NCBI RefSeq assembly: GCF_024166365.1
Contig: NC_064824.1
Location: forward strand, 130,005,108 to 130,069,107
Direction: 5' to 3'
Source of the DNA: Elephas maximus indicus
Taxonomy: Eukaryota > Chordata > Mammalia > Proboscidea > Elephantidae
Length of the DNA stretch: 64,000 bases
In this document: piece by piece, positions 23,966-35,685 of the stretch
Numbering within the stretch: position 1 is the first letter of the stretch
How the letters are laid out: each line of letters begins with the position of its first letter
Notes under the pieces: model-generated
Told to the model about the DNA's origin: nothing
Database searches by the model: none
What the model saw: only the letters and a program-made list of their open reading frames with translations
Made by a program: the position numbers and the translations under genes

Positions 23966-24311
23966 CTTTTCCTGAGGAGTTGAAGGTTGCCTGAGGGAGG
24001 CGTGATTACGTGGACAAAACTGGGGTTCTGGAGAGATGATGGGAGGCTAATAATAAAGTCCACTCGAATCTCCCTTTCCGCCAGCCTTCAGTCACAGTGT
24101 GGCTTTTATTTATGCCACTCTCTTTTTTTCTCTCTGCATATGTGTTTGGTTGTGTTTCTATTAATGAGGTTGCACCAGGGGTCTAATGTTCTTAGTTGGC
24201 TTGAATTTAAAAAAACAAAAGAAACTTTATTCCGTATTTTTTTCTGCCTGTTATGGATTGAATTGTGTCCCACAAAAACATGTGCTGTAAATCCTGACCC
24301 CTGTACCTGTG

Positions 24312-24477
24312 GTGGAGCCCTGGTGGTGCAGTGATTAAGAGCCATGGCTGCTAACCCAGAGCTCGGCAGTTGAAATCCACCAGCCACTCCTTAGAAACCC
24401 TATGGGGCAGTTCTACTCTGTCATATAGGGTTGCTATGAGTCAGAATGGACTCAGTGGCAGTGGGCTTGGGTTTTTT
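24312..24477 (+). mobile_element. AfroSINE in an LTR with target duplication
   Basis: Full-length copy flanked by 'tgtacctgtggt' and 'tgtacctatggt', one mismatch in 12. Confidence 0.95.
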
Positions 24478-24752
24478 GTACCTATGGTTATTGTCTCATT
24501 TATTATGGTCATAAGGCAGTATTAGCATAGGGTATGTCTTCAGTCAATTTCTTTTGAGATATAAAAACAGCAGATTGACCAAGCAAGCAGAGATGGAAGA
24601 AGATAGATGCCACGCCACATGAGATCTCAAAGGAACCAAGAAACAGGAGCTGAAAAGACACAAGAACGTTCCACCACAGCCAACAGAGAGAGAAAGCCTT
24701 CCCGTAGAGCTGGCGCCCTGAATTCTGACCTCTAGCCTCCTAAACTGTGAGA

Positions 24753-24799
24753 CGCTGTGAGTCAGAACCGACTTGACGGCACCTAATAACAACAACAAC
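24753..24799 (+). mobile_element. 47-bp RTE tail insertion with target duplication
   Basis: Only 'cgctgtgagtcagaaccgac' to the CAA-repeat end is present, flanked by 'aaactgtgaga' (24742-24752) and 'aaaccgtgaga' (24800-24810). A bona fide but extremely 5'-truncated retrotransposition event. Confidence 0.88.
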
Positions 24800-24893
24800 A
24801 AACCGTGAGAAAATAAATTTCTGTTTGTTAAAAGTATCCATGTGTGGTATTTCTGTTAAAACAGTACTAGATAACTAAGACACTGTTCATGAT

Positions 24894-25984
24894 GCCACAT
24901 GTTAAGAGGCCTCAGGCCAGAACCAGGTAGGGTATGTCATTGACTAGAAAAATTGTGGGCCTAAATTACAAGAAGGAACTCACAGGATTGCCTGAGGCAT
25001 GACTGATTCCAAGTGGACGGAACTTCAGAGCGTACCTGACAGGTAATAGGAAAACAGAGTTCTGTCATGTGGTGAAAGCCCCTTAGTGGCTTGGGTGAAG
25101 GTGGTGGTTTTTATCTAAGAGTAGACAGGAGCCTGGTGGGCAAACTCAAATACATCAGCGTGTTCCCATTAAGGTTAAAAAACAGAAATTGTAAAAGAAG
25201 GTTTTTCTAGGAAGAACAGGGAAGCAGCCAGAAAGACAGACTCAGGGAGGGGTGTGCTCCCATTTGAGGATTTAAAGGGAATACTGACGGTACCACACCT
25301 TGTAACAACAAAATATTCGGGACTACTGGACCGCTGCATTCAGGCCTGTGGGTCTGTTAATGAACATTCTAGTTTCACGGTCTCCATGGATCTGCAGGAT
25401 CAATGTTAGCTTAAGCCTCCATTTAATTCCACTAAATGAAACCCCTTTTGTAAATAAAGAAAAACAGCTACACGGTTCAAAATGAACTCGAGAGCTTGAA
25501 CTGAGAACAGATAAATATAAAGAGAAACCACTGAAGGCTGGGATAAAAAGTCATTTGAAGTCTGTCACTAATATTAATTACAGTCTCTTGCTTGCTCTAA
25601 TTGTCTAACTTATGTGGAATAGCTTGAGATATTTATGGGAATACCCTGGTAAAGATTTGGTGGTGATATAGAGTACTGTGTAGCTCTGGGGAAGGAAAAA
25701 AAAAAAGAAATTGGAGTGCAGAAAAGAATAATTTTTTCTCTACTCTTCTTCCTGAAACTTTCTAGGAAAACACAAAAGAAACTGTTAATAGAGGCTATTT
25801 ATGAGCCATGGGACTGGCAATTTGGCAGGTAGGAAAAGTAAATTTTATTTTCACGGTCATTCTGTGTGGTGGGCATTTCTTTCCATCCTGAGGTTATATG
25901 ACTATTGTAGTTTGTATAAATTAAGAAAAACGGAAATAAATAAAAAGAGTTTATTAAATGTGTTCCCAGTTTATAGAGAAGGTT
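24894..25984. other. Unassigned sequence
   Basis: Over 1 kb without SINE, LINE or LTR that I can name and with no convincing coding frame. Confidence 0.55.
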
Positions 25985-26515
25985 GATGTTTTTGTTGTTA
26001 GGTGCTGTCGAGTTGGTTCCAACTAAGGGCAATCCTATGTACTACAGAACGAAACACTGCCCAGTCCTGTGCCATGCTCACAATCATTGTTATGCTTGAG
26101 CCCATTGTTGCAGCCACTGTGTCAGTCAATCTCATTGAGGGTCTTCCTCTTTTCCGCTGACGCTGTACTTTACCAAGCACGATTGTCCTTCTCCAGGGAC
26201 TGATTCCCTCCTGATAACATGTCCAAAGTATGTGAGACATGGTCTCGCCGTCTTTGTTTCTAAGGAGCATTCTGGTTGTACTTCTTCCATGACAGATTTG
26301 TTCATTCTTTTGGCAGTCCACGGTATATTCAGTATTCTTCTCCAACACCACAATTCAAAGGCGTCAATTCTTCTTTGCTCTTTCTTATTCATCGTTTAGC
26401 TTCCCCCTGTATATGACGTGATTGAAAACACCATGACGGGTCAGGCATACCTTCAAGGTGACATCTTTGCTTTTCAATGCTTTAAAGAGGTCTTTTGCAG
26501 CAGAGTTGCCCCATG
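25985..26515 (-). mobile_element. RTE LINE 3' fragment
   Basis: Tail 'ttgttgttaggtgctgtcga' through the C-terminal coding region (RILNIPWTAKRMNKS on -) to 'gcagcagagttgcccc', then an A run. Confidence 0.9.
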
Positions 26516-26690
26516 TAAAAAAAAAAAAAAAAGAGAGAAAGTTAGGACCTGATTTATTGATTCTTAGCTCTGTTATGTCCAGCGTGATTGTCTGCCCTGT
26601 AAAGAATTCATGTTTGAGTTATCCTTGACGGCCTGATTCAGCAAAGGAGGAATGTGGGTGACTGATTTTAATAGTAATAAAGGACAAAGA

Positions 26691-27794
26691 CAATGTTCTG
26701 CTACTATTCATAAGGTTTTCACTGGCTAATGCTTTTCAGAAGTAGACTGCCAGGTCCTTCTTCCTAGTCTGTCTTAGTCTGGAATGGGAATTCCAGAACA
26801 CTTAAGTGTGCTCATGAGGAACCTTTACATAGATCAAGAGGCAGTTGTTCAGATAGAACAAGGGAATACTGATAGGTTTAAAGTCAGGAAAGGTGTGCGT
26901 CAGGGTTGTATTCTTTCACCATACCTATTCAATCTGTATGCTGAGCAAATAATACGAGAAGCTGGACTATATGAAGAAGAACAGGACATCAGGATTGCAG
27001 GAAGACTCATTAGCAACCTGCGTTATGCAGATGACACAACCTTGTTTGCTGAAAGTGAAGAGGACTTGAAGCACTTACTAATGAAAATCAAAGACCACAG
27101 CCTTCAGTATGGACTGCACCTCAACATAAAGAAAACAAAAATCCTCACATCTGGATCAATGAGCAACATCATAATAAATGGAAAAAAGATTGAAGTTGTC
27201 AAGGATTTCATTTTACTTGGATCCACAATCAACACCCATGGAAGCAGCAGTCAAGAAATCAAAAGACACATTTCACTGGGTAAATCTGCTGCAAACAACC
27301 TCTTCAAAGTGTTGAAGAGCAAAGATGTCAGGTGTGCCTGACCCAAGCCATGGTATTTTCAATCACAGCATATGCATGTGAAAGCTGGACAATGAATAAG
27401 GAAGACCGAAGAAGAGTTGATGCCTTTAAATTGTGGTATTGGAGAAGAATATTGAATATACCATGGGCTGCCAAAAGAACGAACAAATCTGTCTTGGAGG
27501 AAGTGTGGCCAGGATGCTCCTTAGAGGCAAGGATGGTGAGACTGTGTCTTACACACTTTGATCATGTTGTCAGGAGGGATCAGTCCCTGGAGAGGGACAT
27601 CATGCTTGGTGGAGTACAGGGTCAGCGGAAAAGAGGAAGACCCTCAAAGAGGTGGATTGACACAGTGGCTGCAACAATGAGCTCAAGCATAACAACAATT
27701 GTAAGGATGGCGTAGGGCTGGGCAGTGTTTCATTCTGTTGTGCATAGGGTTGCTATGAGTCAGAGCCGATTTGACGGCACCTAACAACAACAAC
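26691..27794 (+). mobile_element. RTE LINE with 5' inversion and perfect target duplication
   Basis: 26784-27794 is sense RTE: RT motifs RKGVRQGCILSPYLFNLYAE and YADDTTLF in a 185-codon frame, then the C-terminal frame after one overlap/frameshift near 27335, then the CAA-rich tail. 26691-26783 is RTE 5' sequence in the opposite orientation. The whole is flanked by AAAGGACAAAGA at 26679-26690 and 27795-27806, a perfect 12-bp target duplication, so both parts arrived in one event, as in twin priming. It is one of the best preserved copies here. Confidence 0.93.
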
Positions 27795-28092
27795 AAAGGA
27801 CAAAGATCCTAGACTGTATACACTGTACAGATGCTTCACGTACTAAATATCACCATGAAGTCTCCACTAAGCCTTAGCTGCGCCATTCCCATAAATACCC
27901 TGAAAAATGCCAGAGGATCAGACAAAGCACATTAGGAAATGTAACACAGTTGTCCCTGAACCCAAGTGACAGATTTTAATTCAAGTTAGCTCAATAGTGC
28001 AGAAAAGCCCAACCTTATTTCTGTAGGAGAAAAAAAATATAATCAAGGCACAATTTCAAGGAAGGGATGATTCCTTCAGAGGCTAAAGAGCT

Positions 28093-29860
28093 GTTGTTTT
28101 TCTTAGGTGCCGTTGAGTCGGTTCCGATTCATAGTGACCCTGTGTACAACAGAACCAAACACTGCCTGGTCCTGCACCATCCTCACAACAGTCGCTGTGT
28201 TTGAACACATTGTTGCAGCCACTGTGTCAATCCATCTCTTTGAGGGTCTTCTTGTTTTTTGCTGACCCTCTACCTTACCAAGCATGATGTCCTTCCCCAG
28301 GGACTGATCCCTTCTGATAACATGTCCAAAGTACATGAGCCGAAGTCTCTCCATCCTTGCCTCTTAGGAGCATTCTGGCTGTCCTTCTTCCAAGGCAAAT
28401 TTGTTCATTTTTCTGGCAGTTCACGGTATATTTGGTATTCACAGCCAAAACCATAATTCAAAGGCATAAATGCTTCTTCAGGCTTCCTTATTTATTGTCC
28501 AGCTTTCACATGCACATGAGGTGACTGAAAATACCATGGCTTGGGTGAGGCATATCTTAGTCTTCAAGGTGACAGCTTTGCTTTTTAAAACTTTAAAGGG
28601 GTCTTTTACAGCAGATTTTCCCAAAGCAATATGTCTCTTGATTTCTTGACTGCTGTTTCCATGGGTGTTGATTGTGGAACCAAGTAAAATGAAATCTTTG
28701 ACAATTTCAATCTTTTTTCTATTTATCGTGGCATTGCTTATTGGTCCAGTTGTGAGGATTTTTGTTTTCTTTATGTTGAGGTGTAATCCATACTGAAGGC
28801 TGTATGTACTTCAGTAAGTACTTTCACTCCTCTTTGCTTTTAACAATCAAGGTTGTGTCATCTGTATATTGCAGGTTGTAAATGAGACTTCCTCCAATCC
28901 TGAAGCCATGTCCTTCGTCATATAGTCCAGTTTTTTAGATTATTTGCAGCATGCTGATTGAATAAGCATGGTGAAAGGATACAACCCTGACGTACACATT
29001 TCCTGATTTTAAACCATGCAGTATCCGCTTGTTCTATTCGAATGACTACCTCTTGATCTATATACAGTCTGCAGAAGCACAATTAAATGTTCTGGAATTC
29101 CTGTTCTTCAAAATGTTATCCATAATTTCTTATGATCCACACAGTCAAACGCCTTTACACAGTCAATGAAACACAGGTAAACATCTTTCTGGTATTCTTT
29201 ACTTTTAGCCAGGATCCGTTTGCCATCAGCAACAATATACCTTGTTCAACATCCTCTTGTGAATCTGGCTTGAATTTCTGACAGTTCCCTGTCAATGTAC
29301 TGCTGCAACCATTTTTGAATTATCTTCAGCATAATTTTACTTGTATGTGATTTAATGATATTGTTCGATAATTTCTGCTTTCCGTTGAATCACCTTTCTT
29401 TGGAATGGGCACAAATATGAATCTCTTCCAGTCGGTTGGCCAGGTAGCTGTCTTTCAAGTTTCTCGGCACAGATGAGTGGGTGCTTCCAGGTTTGCATCT
29501 GTTGAAACATCCCACTTAGTATTCCATCAATTCCTGGAGCCTTGTTTTTCACCAATGCCTTCAGTGCAGGTTGGACTTCCTTTAACACCACTGGCTCCTG
29601 ATCATATGGTACCTCCTGAAATGGGTGAATGTCAACCAATTCTTTTTGGTACAATGACTCTGTGTAGTCCTTCCATCTTCTTTTGCATCATTCAATATTT
29701 TGGTCATAGAATCCCTCGGTATTGCAATTTGGGTCTCGGATTTTTTCTTCAGTTCTTTCAGTTTGAGAAATGCCTAGCGTATTCTTCCCTTTTGGCTTTC
29801 TAACTCCAGGTCTTTGCACATTTCATTATGACACTTTACTTTGCCTTCTCGAGCTGCCTG
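28093..29860 (-). mobile_element. RTE LINE, 5' truncated (1.8 kb)
   Basis: From the tail 'cttaggtgccgttgagtcgg' through C-terminal, RT and linker regions (LVKNKAPGIDG at about 29540) to 'ttctaactccaggtctttgc'. Stops and frameshifts throughout. Next to a + strand RTE tail. Confidence 0.9.
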
Positions 29861-30060
29861 GAAAAGGACACCACGCCTGGTAAAGTAGAGGGCCAGCAAG
29901 AAAGAAGAATACCCTCAACAAGATGGATTGTCATAGTGGCTGCAACAATGGGCTCAAACATAGCAACCAATGTGAGGATGGCCAGGAACCAGGCAGTGTT
30001 TTGTTCTATTGTGCATAGGAGTGCTATGAATTGGAACTGATTCGATGACACCTAACATCA
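29861..30060 (+). mobile_element. RTE LINE 3' tail
   Basis: 'aaaggacaccacgcctggta', 'gtggctgcaacaatgggctc' and 'ttcgatgacacctaacatca'. Faces away from the adjoining - strand RTE; since both have 3' ends this is two insertions, not one inverted element. Confidence 0.88.
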
Positions 30061-30265
30061 ACCTTGACACTACTGATGTTTTGGATTGAATGATTCTTTG
30101 TGGACGCATCTGTCCTGGGCTTTGTAGGATGTTTAGCAGCATTCTTGGTCTCTACCCAATAGATGCCAGTAGTATCTTTCTTTCTTCGCAGTTGTGACAA
30201 CCAAAAAGCCTCTATCTGTATTGTCAAATGTCCCAAGGGGGGCAAAATCACTCCCAGTTGGGAGC
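30061..30265 (-). mobile_element. MER20 (hAT-Charlie MITE)
   Basis: 'tgtaggatgtttagcagcat', 'ctacccaatagatgccagta' and 'gttgtgacaaccaaaaa' are MER20 in reverse. Confidence 0.75.
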
Positions 30266-31290
30266 CACTTGACTTAAATTCAGCAGTGTGTTTTACGAAT
30301 AGTCTCTGGGAGTTATTTCAGAAACTTCCAAAAATTACAAACTATAACAGAGCACGATTTGACATGGCTCTAAATTTTCCTCGGTCATTTGCCTAAGATG
30401 GCGTGTCAGCCTCTCCCAGGAGAGTTGGGCCCTGTCCAGGAGTGGACTTTGATGATCTAATTGATCTTTCTCTTGTGTCAGTGTTCTGGCTAATGACAGC
30501 ATAATCAATGCGCTGATGCTGAAAACATGCTGAGAAAACAATGGGAGCAGGGTCAAATTCTCCTGAAGAAAGATTTTTTTTTTTTTTTAGTAGCCTGGGC
30601 CAAACATAACATTGCAGTGTGCATTTTTCATAAGGTAGGAAACTCTAGTGACTCAAGGCAGAGTAAAACGTCAGCTTTTTTTTTTATTGTATTCAAGTCC
30701 AGTACACATTTGAATATAGATGCAGCTAAGATATAGTCACAAAAGGAGAAATCTTGAAATATGCTACCAGGTGGCTTAAAATCACAGCCAAATCTATATA
30801 TTCAGTTTGGCAGTTAAACACATTATTTCCTTTTTCGGGGGGAAATATCACACTATGCTTTTTTTATTCATTGGAGTTATGAAATGCAGAAATTGAGACT
30901 TGGGTAGAGAAAGAAAACCACTTTCCCTTCCCCCTTCCTCCCTCTTTCCTTCCTTTTTTCTTTTCTTCCTTTTTTTTCTTATGGTGTTCACACATATAAG
31001 AAAAGTTGATTCAACACATCTGTATTGTGAAATAAAGCATGAGGTATGAATCTGTCAGTACAAGTATTGCATACTGTTCGTGTTTATTTGAACATTTAAA
31101 ATTAAGCAGCTGCCTTAGCAAGCTCTACCAAGAAAGGAATGTGGATTTTACCAGCTTCTTCATGGATTGCAGAAGTTTTCGATAGTATGAACCGAGGACA
31201 GGTCCTTAGTTGTAAAAGCTAAGTATTATTCCACCGTTTTAATTCCTAGTGGGTGGCCCTGGCACACTGGCTGTAACACCGATGTAATTT
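30266..31290. other. Unassigned sequence with a pyrimidine tract
   Basis: No gene or named repeat. A C/T-rich tract lies at about 30921-30980. Confidence 0.5.
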
Positions 31291-31292
31291 TA

Positions 31293-31500
31293 ACCAGGTG
31301 CCATGGAGTCAACTCTGACTCCAAGTGACCCCATCTGTATCAGAGCAGAAGTGTGTTCCACAGGATTTTCGATGGCTGATTTTTTGGAAGTAGATTGCCA
31401 GACCTTTCTTCTGAGGTGCCTCTGGGTCGATTCGAACCTCCATCCTTTCGGTTAGCAGTTGAGCACATTATTAACTTTTTGCACCACCCAGGGACTTCCC
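31293..31500 (-). mobile_element. AfroSINE, old long form
   Basis: 'ggaagtagattgccagacct', 'tctgaggtgcctctgggtcg' and 'tgcaccacccagggactt'; well-kept head, diverged tail. Confidence 0.87.
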
Positions 31501-31689
31501 ACGTAGTTTCACAAGTCTGAAAACATTTTCTTCTGCTAGGAAAGCTCAGACGGGATCAGAAAAGTAACTGTCTAATTTATAAGAATTTCACTTTATTGGA
31601 AGACACCCCTGTTAATGCTTTCTAAACTTCATTAACAGAAATTACAGTTAAAAGTTAAAAATCAGTAATAATCTGATCTTCAAGCACCC

Positions 31690-32095
31690 TACACTATAAA
31701 CAAACTGAATTCTCTACTCTGTGTGTGAGTCTTGTATCTCCCCATCACCAGTAGCCTTTGTCCAGGTTGTTTCCTCTGCCTGGGTTGTTCTTTCTTCCCA
31801 GGGCCACGTGCCCTCCAAATCCTGCCCATCTCAACTGCCACCAAGTCTTTCCTTATCCTCGGAGACCGAGGGAATCACGTCTTCCGGTGGGCTGTCTTGG
31901 ACTGTATCTCACTGCCCTTGTGATAGCTCCCTTTCTGTCTTGTTTTAGGGTCATTTATGTTTTCTTTCCTACTGTACAGAAAACCCTTTGAGGGAAGGAT
32001 CTGTGTCTGGTTCCTTGTTTTATTCCCCACACCGCATGGTGTAGGACTTGGAACTCTGGGTTCAGTAGATAACATGATAAATAAATGACCCATTA
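31690..32095 (+). repeat. L2 LINE 3' region
   Basis: 'tttcctctgcctgggttgtt', 'ccctttgagggaaggatctg' and 'ttccttgttttattccccac' follow the order of L2's 3' end in sense. Confidence 0.65.
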
Positions 32096-32884
32096 GGTAT
32101 CGTGTCTCTGTCTGCTATTTGCTCCAGTCCCAGGAAGTCCGTCTGGAGATGGAGATATGTATTTGAGCCCTTCTCCAACCCCCATCAGCTGTCCCAGTGA
32201 AGAAAGGCAAAGGTCATTTATAGATCAACTCCCTGGATGGATGTTGCAATCATTCTCTTTGCAAATGTGAGTCAGCATTTCTGCCTCCATTTTTTTCTAC
32301 GCATCTGCGCTGAACAAGCTCCTTAGTAAAGGCTGGCTGCACCTCGATACTTGCTACTAAAACCCTGAGACACAGCCATTCTTTTGCTTTCTCTGTTGCA
32401 TAACACGCCAACCTGCTCTTTCCTATTTAGAAATATAAAAGCAATTACATCACCTAGTCCAACCCCTTTGGGGATACCACTGCCAGAGAGATGTTGAAAT
32501 GACACTCTGCCTGACTTTTCTGAAAAAGACAAGAAAGATTGCTCAAGAAAGTGAATCATTACGAACGAGAATGGCCTATGTTTAGAATTCCTAAAAATTC
32601 TTGTTACTTCAAGTGAATCCATACCTTGGTTAAACAAGCTATTTGAGCTTAGTATTTTCTCCCACAGAATGAGAATTAGACTTGTTTAACTTGGCCTGGC
32701 CCTGGGTCTCTCTGTCTTCCTCCTTTAAGGAACTGAACTCTGGCAAAGCAGTTCTGTACTTTCTGCTAATTTGTGGTCATTGCCTTTTTTGAAGTCTTTG
32801 AGATTTGTATAGGGTTTATTTTGTCTCCATGACTTTGTGCCATTTGTTGGGTCATACACAGTGCTGGGAAAAAGGTAATAGTGA
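32096..32884. other. Unassigned sequence
   Basis: No repeat or gene recognised; the open frame at 32323-32637 (-) shows no known domain. Confidence 0.5.
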
Positions 32885-33087
32885 TCTGTTGTTGTGTGCC
32901 ATCGAATCGATTGGACTCCTAGTGACCCTATAGTATGACAGAGTAGAACTGCCCCATACGGTTTCCTAGGCTGTAATTTTTAATGGAAGCAGACTGCACA
33001 TCATTCTTCTGTGGAGTGGCTGGTGGATTTGAACTGCTGACCTTTTGGTTAACAGCTGAGTTCTTAACCGTGGTACCACCAGGTCTA
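32885..33087 (-). mobile_element. AfroSINE, long form
   Basis: 'gttgtgtgccatcgaatcga' tail, 'tggaagcagactgcacatca' middle and 'gtggtaccaccagg' head. Confidence 0.9.
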
Positions 33088-33089
33088 GT

Positions 33090-33200
33090 TCACAGTATTT
33101 GGAAGAAGACCTGGATTTGAGTCCTGGCTCTGCCACTTGTTGGCACTTTGGTTTGTGGAAAACCAGTAAACCTCTCTGCTTCCTAGTGTCCTATCTGAAA
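33090..33200 (+). repeat. MIR SINE
   Basis: 'ctggatttgagtcctggctc' and 'tgccacttgttggc' are the MIR tRNA-derived/core region. Confidence 0.65.
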
Positions 33201-33489
33201 GGAGCAGGGTCAGACCTAGAGCAGGAACCGGAACCAAGCTCAGGCTCAAGAACCACATTATATCGGGAGAGAACGAGGACGGGGAGGAAGTAGAAGCATT
33301 ACAGGAGCAGAGACAACGGATGCAAACCTCTAGGTCCTTCCTTGTCTGAGAAGACTTACTTGATGGAAACGGTTTAGGAATGACAGGGCAAGAAGGACAG
33401 GGTTGTCAGCAATGTCACAGGGTCACAGAGAATCACCTGCCATTGAACCTAGTTAATGCCTGTTCTGTTGCCTGCAAAGGCAGTGTTCT

Positions 33490-33890
33490 TTTTTTACCTA
33501 GTGCTGCCTTAGCAAAAATACCACAGATGAGTGGCTTTATAGAACAGAAATTAATTTTTTCACAGTTCTGGAGGCTAGAAGTCTGAATCAGGACATGGCA
33601 CTTGCGGGGGGGTGGTCCTTATTTGTCTATTTCAACATCTAATAGCTGCCAGAAATCCTTGGTGTTCCTTGGCATTCTTTGGAATTCTTTGGAGTCTGTC
33701 TTCGCCTTGTGTGTGTGCCTCTGTGTCTATTCTGCCCTTTGCATAACTCAGAAGTGCCTAGGTTTAGGACCCACCAAGCTGTCATGAATATAACAAAAGA
33801 AAATCCCTATTTCCCAACTGGATCATATTTACGGGTGCAGGAGTTAGGACTTCACTGCATATTTTTGGCAGACACAATTCAGTCCATAAC
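33490..33890 (-). mobile_element. MaLR-like solo LTR (MLT1 type)
   Basis: 'cctagtgctgccttagcaaa', 'cacagttctggaggctagaa' and 'gacacaattcagtccataac'; older type, similar to the copy at 1669. Confidence 0.8.
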
Positions 33891-34137
33891 AGGCTGCAAG
33901 GAAGAGGGTGCCAGATTTTGCAAAGCCAGACCAGATTTAAACACAAGGCCTGGCTTTTCTTGGGAGGTTATTTTGTCTGGAAAAAAAAAAAAAAAATTCA
34001 AGGTTATCCCCTTTTTCCTCCGCAAAGTGCTGATGACCTTTGACTTTCACCAGAGATTCATCTGAAAAACTTTCTTTTGGCCTGGCCACTCATCAGCCCT
34101 TAGCAATTACATGTACTCTTTTAAGAGGGTAGGTTTG

Positions 34138-34880
34138 TTTTTTTTTTAAGGTTGCACAGTAGAATGTCATTGCGTGCATATTTAATTAATCACGTTGTCA
34201 TCTAGTCTTGAAAAGCTCTTCTGCAAAGCACACTGAAGGAAATAAACACCCTTTAGTCTTTAGTACACAAATAGCAACAAAAACGTACGCTTCCCATAAG
34301 AAGTAGAAAGGCTCGAGTTACATCTAATTTGTAATATTTTGCATGAGGTTGCTTCTGCTCTCTCAAATTCAGAGTTTTATGGACACAATTTTATGGAGCC
34401 TCAAGTGTTAGAGTTTTCTTCAATGAAATCTGTGATGTCTTTATATGGCCCAATATCGTTAGCATTTGGATTCAAGGTTGCTTCTTCTGCAAAAGTTAAT
34501 GGGGTGGGATGATGGTTATTCAATGACAAGACATTGCACTGTCTTAGTGTTACCCCGGGGCCTGTCATTTCATTAATAGTCCAGACAGCATGTCTCACTA
34601 AGGCTTTTTGGCTCCTAATCACAGAGCTCACCTCTGCATGCCAAGTCAGAGTCTCAGAAAGGTAGTTAGCATAAATCAGTCCATCATCCAACCACACAAG
34701 CGTCCTTCTTTTGGCAAAATATTTATGACTCTTAAGTAACTTCCTTGTGCAAGCATTTCTGCTTCTTAAGCTCATCATGCAGTGAAGCAAAACTTCATGT
34801 TCTATCTGTGCAATCAAGGCAAAAAGTCTGGTTTTTGCCTAAAAGGCTCAAAGAATTGCTGCAATCTTTTTGTTTCAAAA
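34138..34880 (-). pseudogene. Candidate processed retrocopy of an unidentified gene
   Basis: On the - strand an open frame of about 137 codons (34401-34817) ends DITDFIEENSNT. It has the balanced composition of a globular protein (LVWLDDGLIYANYLSETL, RHAVWTINEMTGPG) and does not match any repeat family I know. Upstream in the same frame stops appear within 20 codons, and an adjacent frame looks coding for about 20 residues, suggesting a frameshift near 34818. About 215 bases past the stop is an ATTAAA-type polyadenylation signal (34181-34186, read on -), and 33 bases later a run of ten A (34138-34147). That layout fits a 5'-truncated processed copy of an mRNA. No ATG start was found. I could not name the parent gene; a decayed real exon is the alternative. 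Confidence 0.4.
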
Positions 34881-34993
34881 AAACAAAACACTGCTTTGTT
34901 TTAAAAAAAAATTACTCTAAGAACTAACTGCTAGAAGATTTATCAGTTTTGCTCCTATTAAAATGGATAAACAACATCCATGAGTATACATCA

Positions 34994-35158
34994 TGAGGAA
35001 GGCCCTCAGTGAGATGGACTGACACAGTGGCTGCAACAATGGGTTCAAGGCAGAACAACGATCGTGAGGACGGTACAAGACCGGGCAGTGTTCCGTTCTG
35101 CTGTACATGGGGTCGCTATGAGTTGGAGCTGACTCAACAAGGGGCAGCTAACAACAAT
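34994..35158 (+). mobile_element. RTE LINE 3' tail
   Basis: 'gaggaaggccctcagtgaga', 'cacagtggctgcaacaatgg' and a short tail. Flanks 'gagtatacat' and 'gggtatatat' look like a diverged target duplication. Confidence 0.88.
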
Positions 35159-35283
35159 GGGTATATATTAAGAAGAGAAATAAACCCTATCTATCATACG
35201 TATTCAGTCTTTTTTACTCTAGATTTTTTCCCCCATTCCTTTACTTCAGAAACACTTTAGAAGTGGTAGATAGTCTTGCTACT

Positions 35284-35438
35284 GGAAACCCTGGTGGCAT
35301 AGTGGTTAAGTGCTACGGTTGCTAACCGAAAGGTTGGCAGTTCGAATCCACCAGGCACTCCTTGGAAACCCTATGGGGCAGTTCCACTTTGTCCTATAGG
35401 GTCGCTATGAGTCGGAATCGACTTGACAGCAATGGGTT
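35284..35438 (+). mobile_element. AfroSINE with perfect 13-bp target duplication
   Basis: Close to the family consensus from head 'tggcatagtggttaagtgct' to tail 'cgacttgacagcaatgggtt'. Flanked by TAGTCTTGCTACT at 35271-35283 and 35439-35451 without mismatch, so it is among the youngest copies here. Confidence 0.96.
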
Positions 35439-35459
35439 TAGTCTTGCTACTAATCAGCA

Positions 35460-35685
35460 ATCAGTCCCGAGCAAAGGCTTTATTCATTCATTTATTTGTC
35501 AATCATTTACTTACCAAATATTCATTAAGCAGCTGTTTAGTGCCTCACACTATTCCAGGCACTTGGAATACATCTGCAAAAAAACAGGAAAATACAGGAA
35601 TATATAAGAGCCCTTGTAGAGCTTACATTCCCATGGGGATAATTAAATAACAAACAATAAACATAATAAATAAGAGAATTATATA
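35460..35685 (-). repeat. L2 LINE, first part
   Basis: 'caaatattcattaagcagct', 'ttccaggcacttggaataca' and 'gagcttacattcccatgggg' are L2 in reverse; continues after two insertions at about 36091. Confidence 0.65.

Larger units (their letters stand above)
24249..24893 (+). mobile_element. MaLR-like LTR, subfamily A, with two insertions
   Basis: Starts 'tgttatggattgaattgtgt' and ends 'gtactagataactaagaca'. Interrupted by a SINE (24312-24477) and a 47-base RTE tail (24753-24799), so it predates both. Confidence 0.87.

Noticed and set aside
26784..27341. 185-codon frame with a reverse-transcriptase YADD motif, as a host gene
   Set aside because: It is part of an RTE element with target duplications and a frameshift, not a domesticated gene.
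34401..34817. The - strand frame as a functional gene
   Set aside because: It lacks an ATG, has upstream stops and a probable frameshift, and shows a processed-copy layout.
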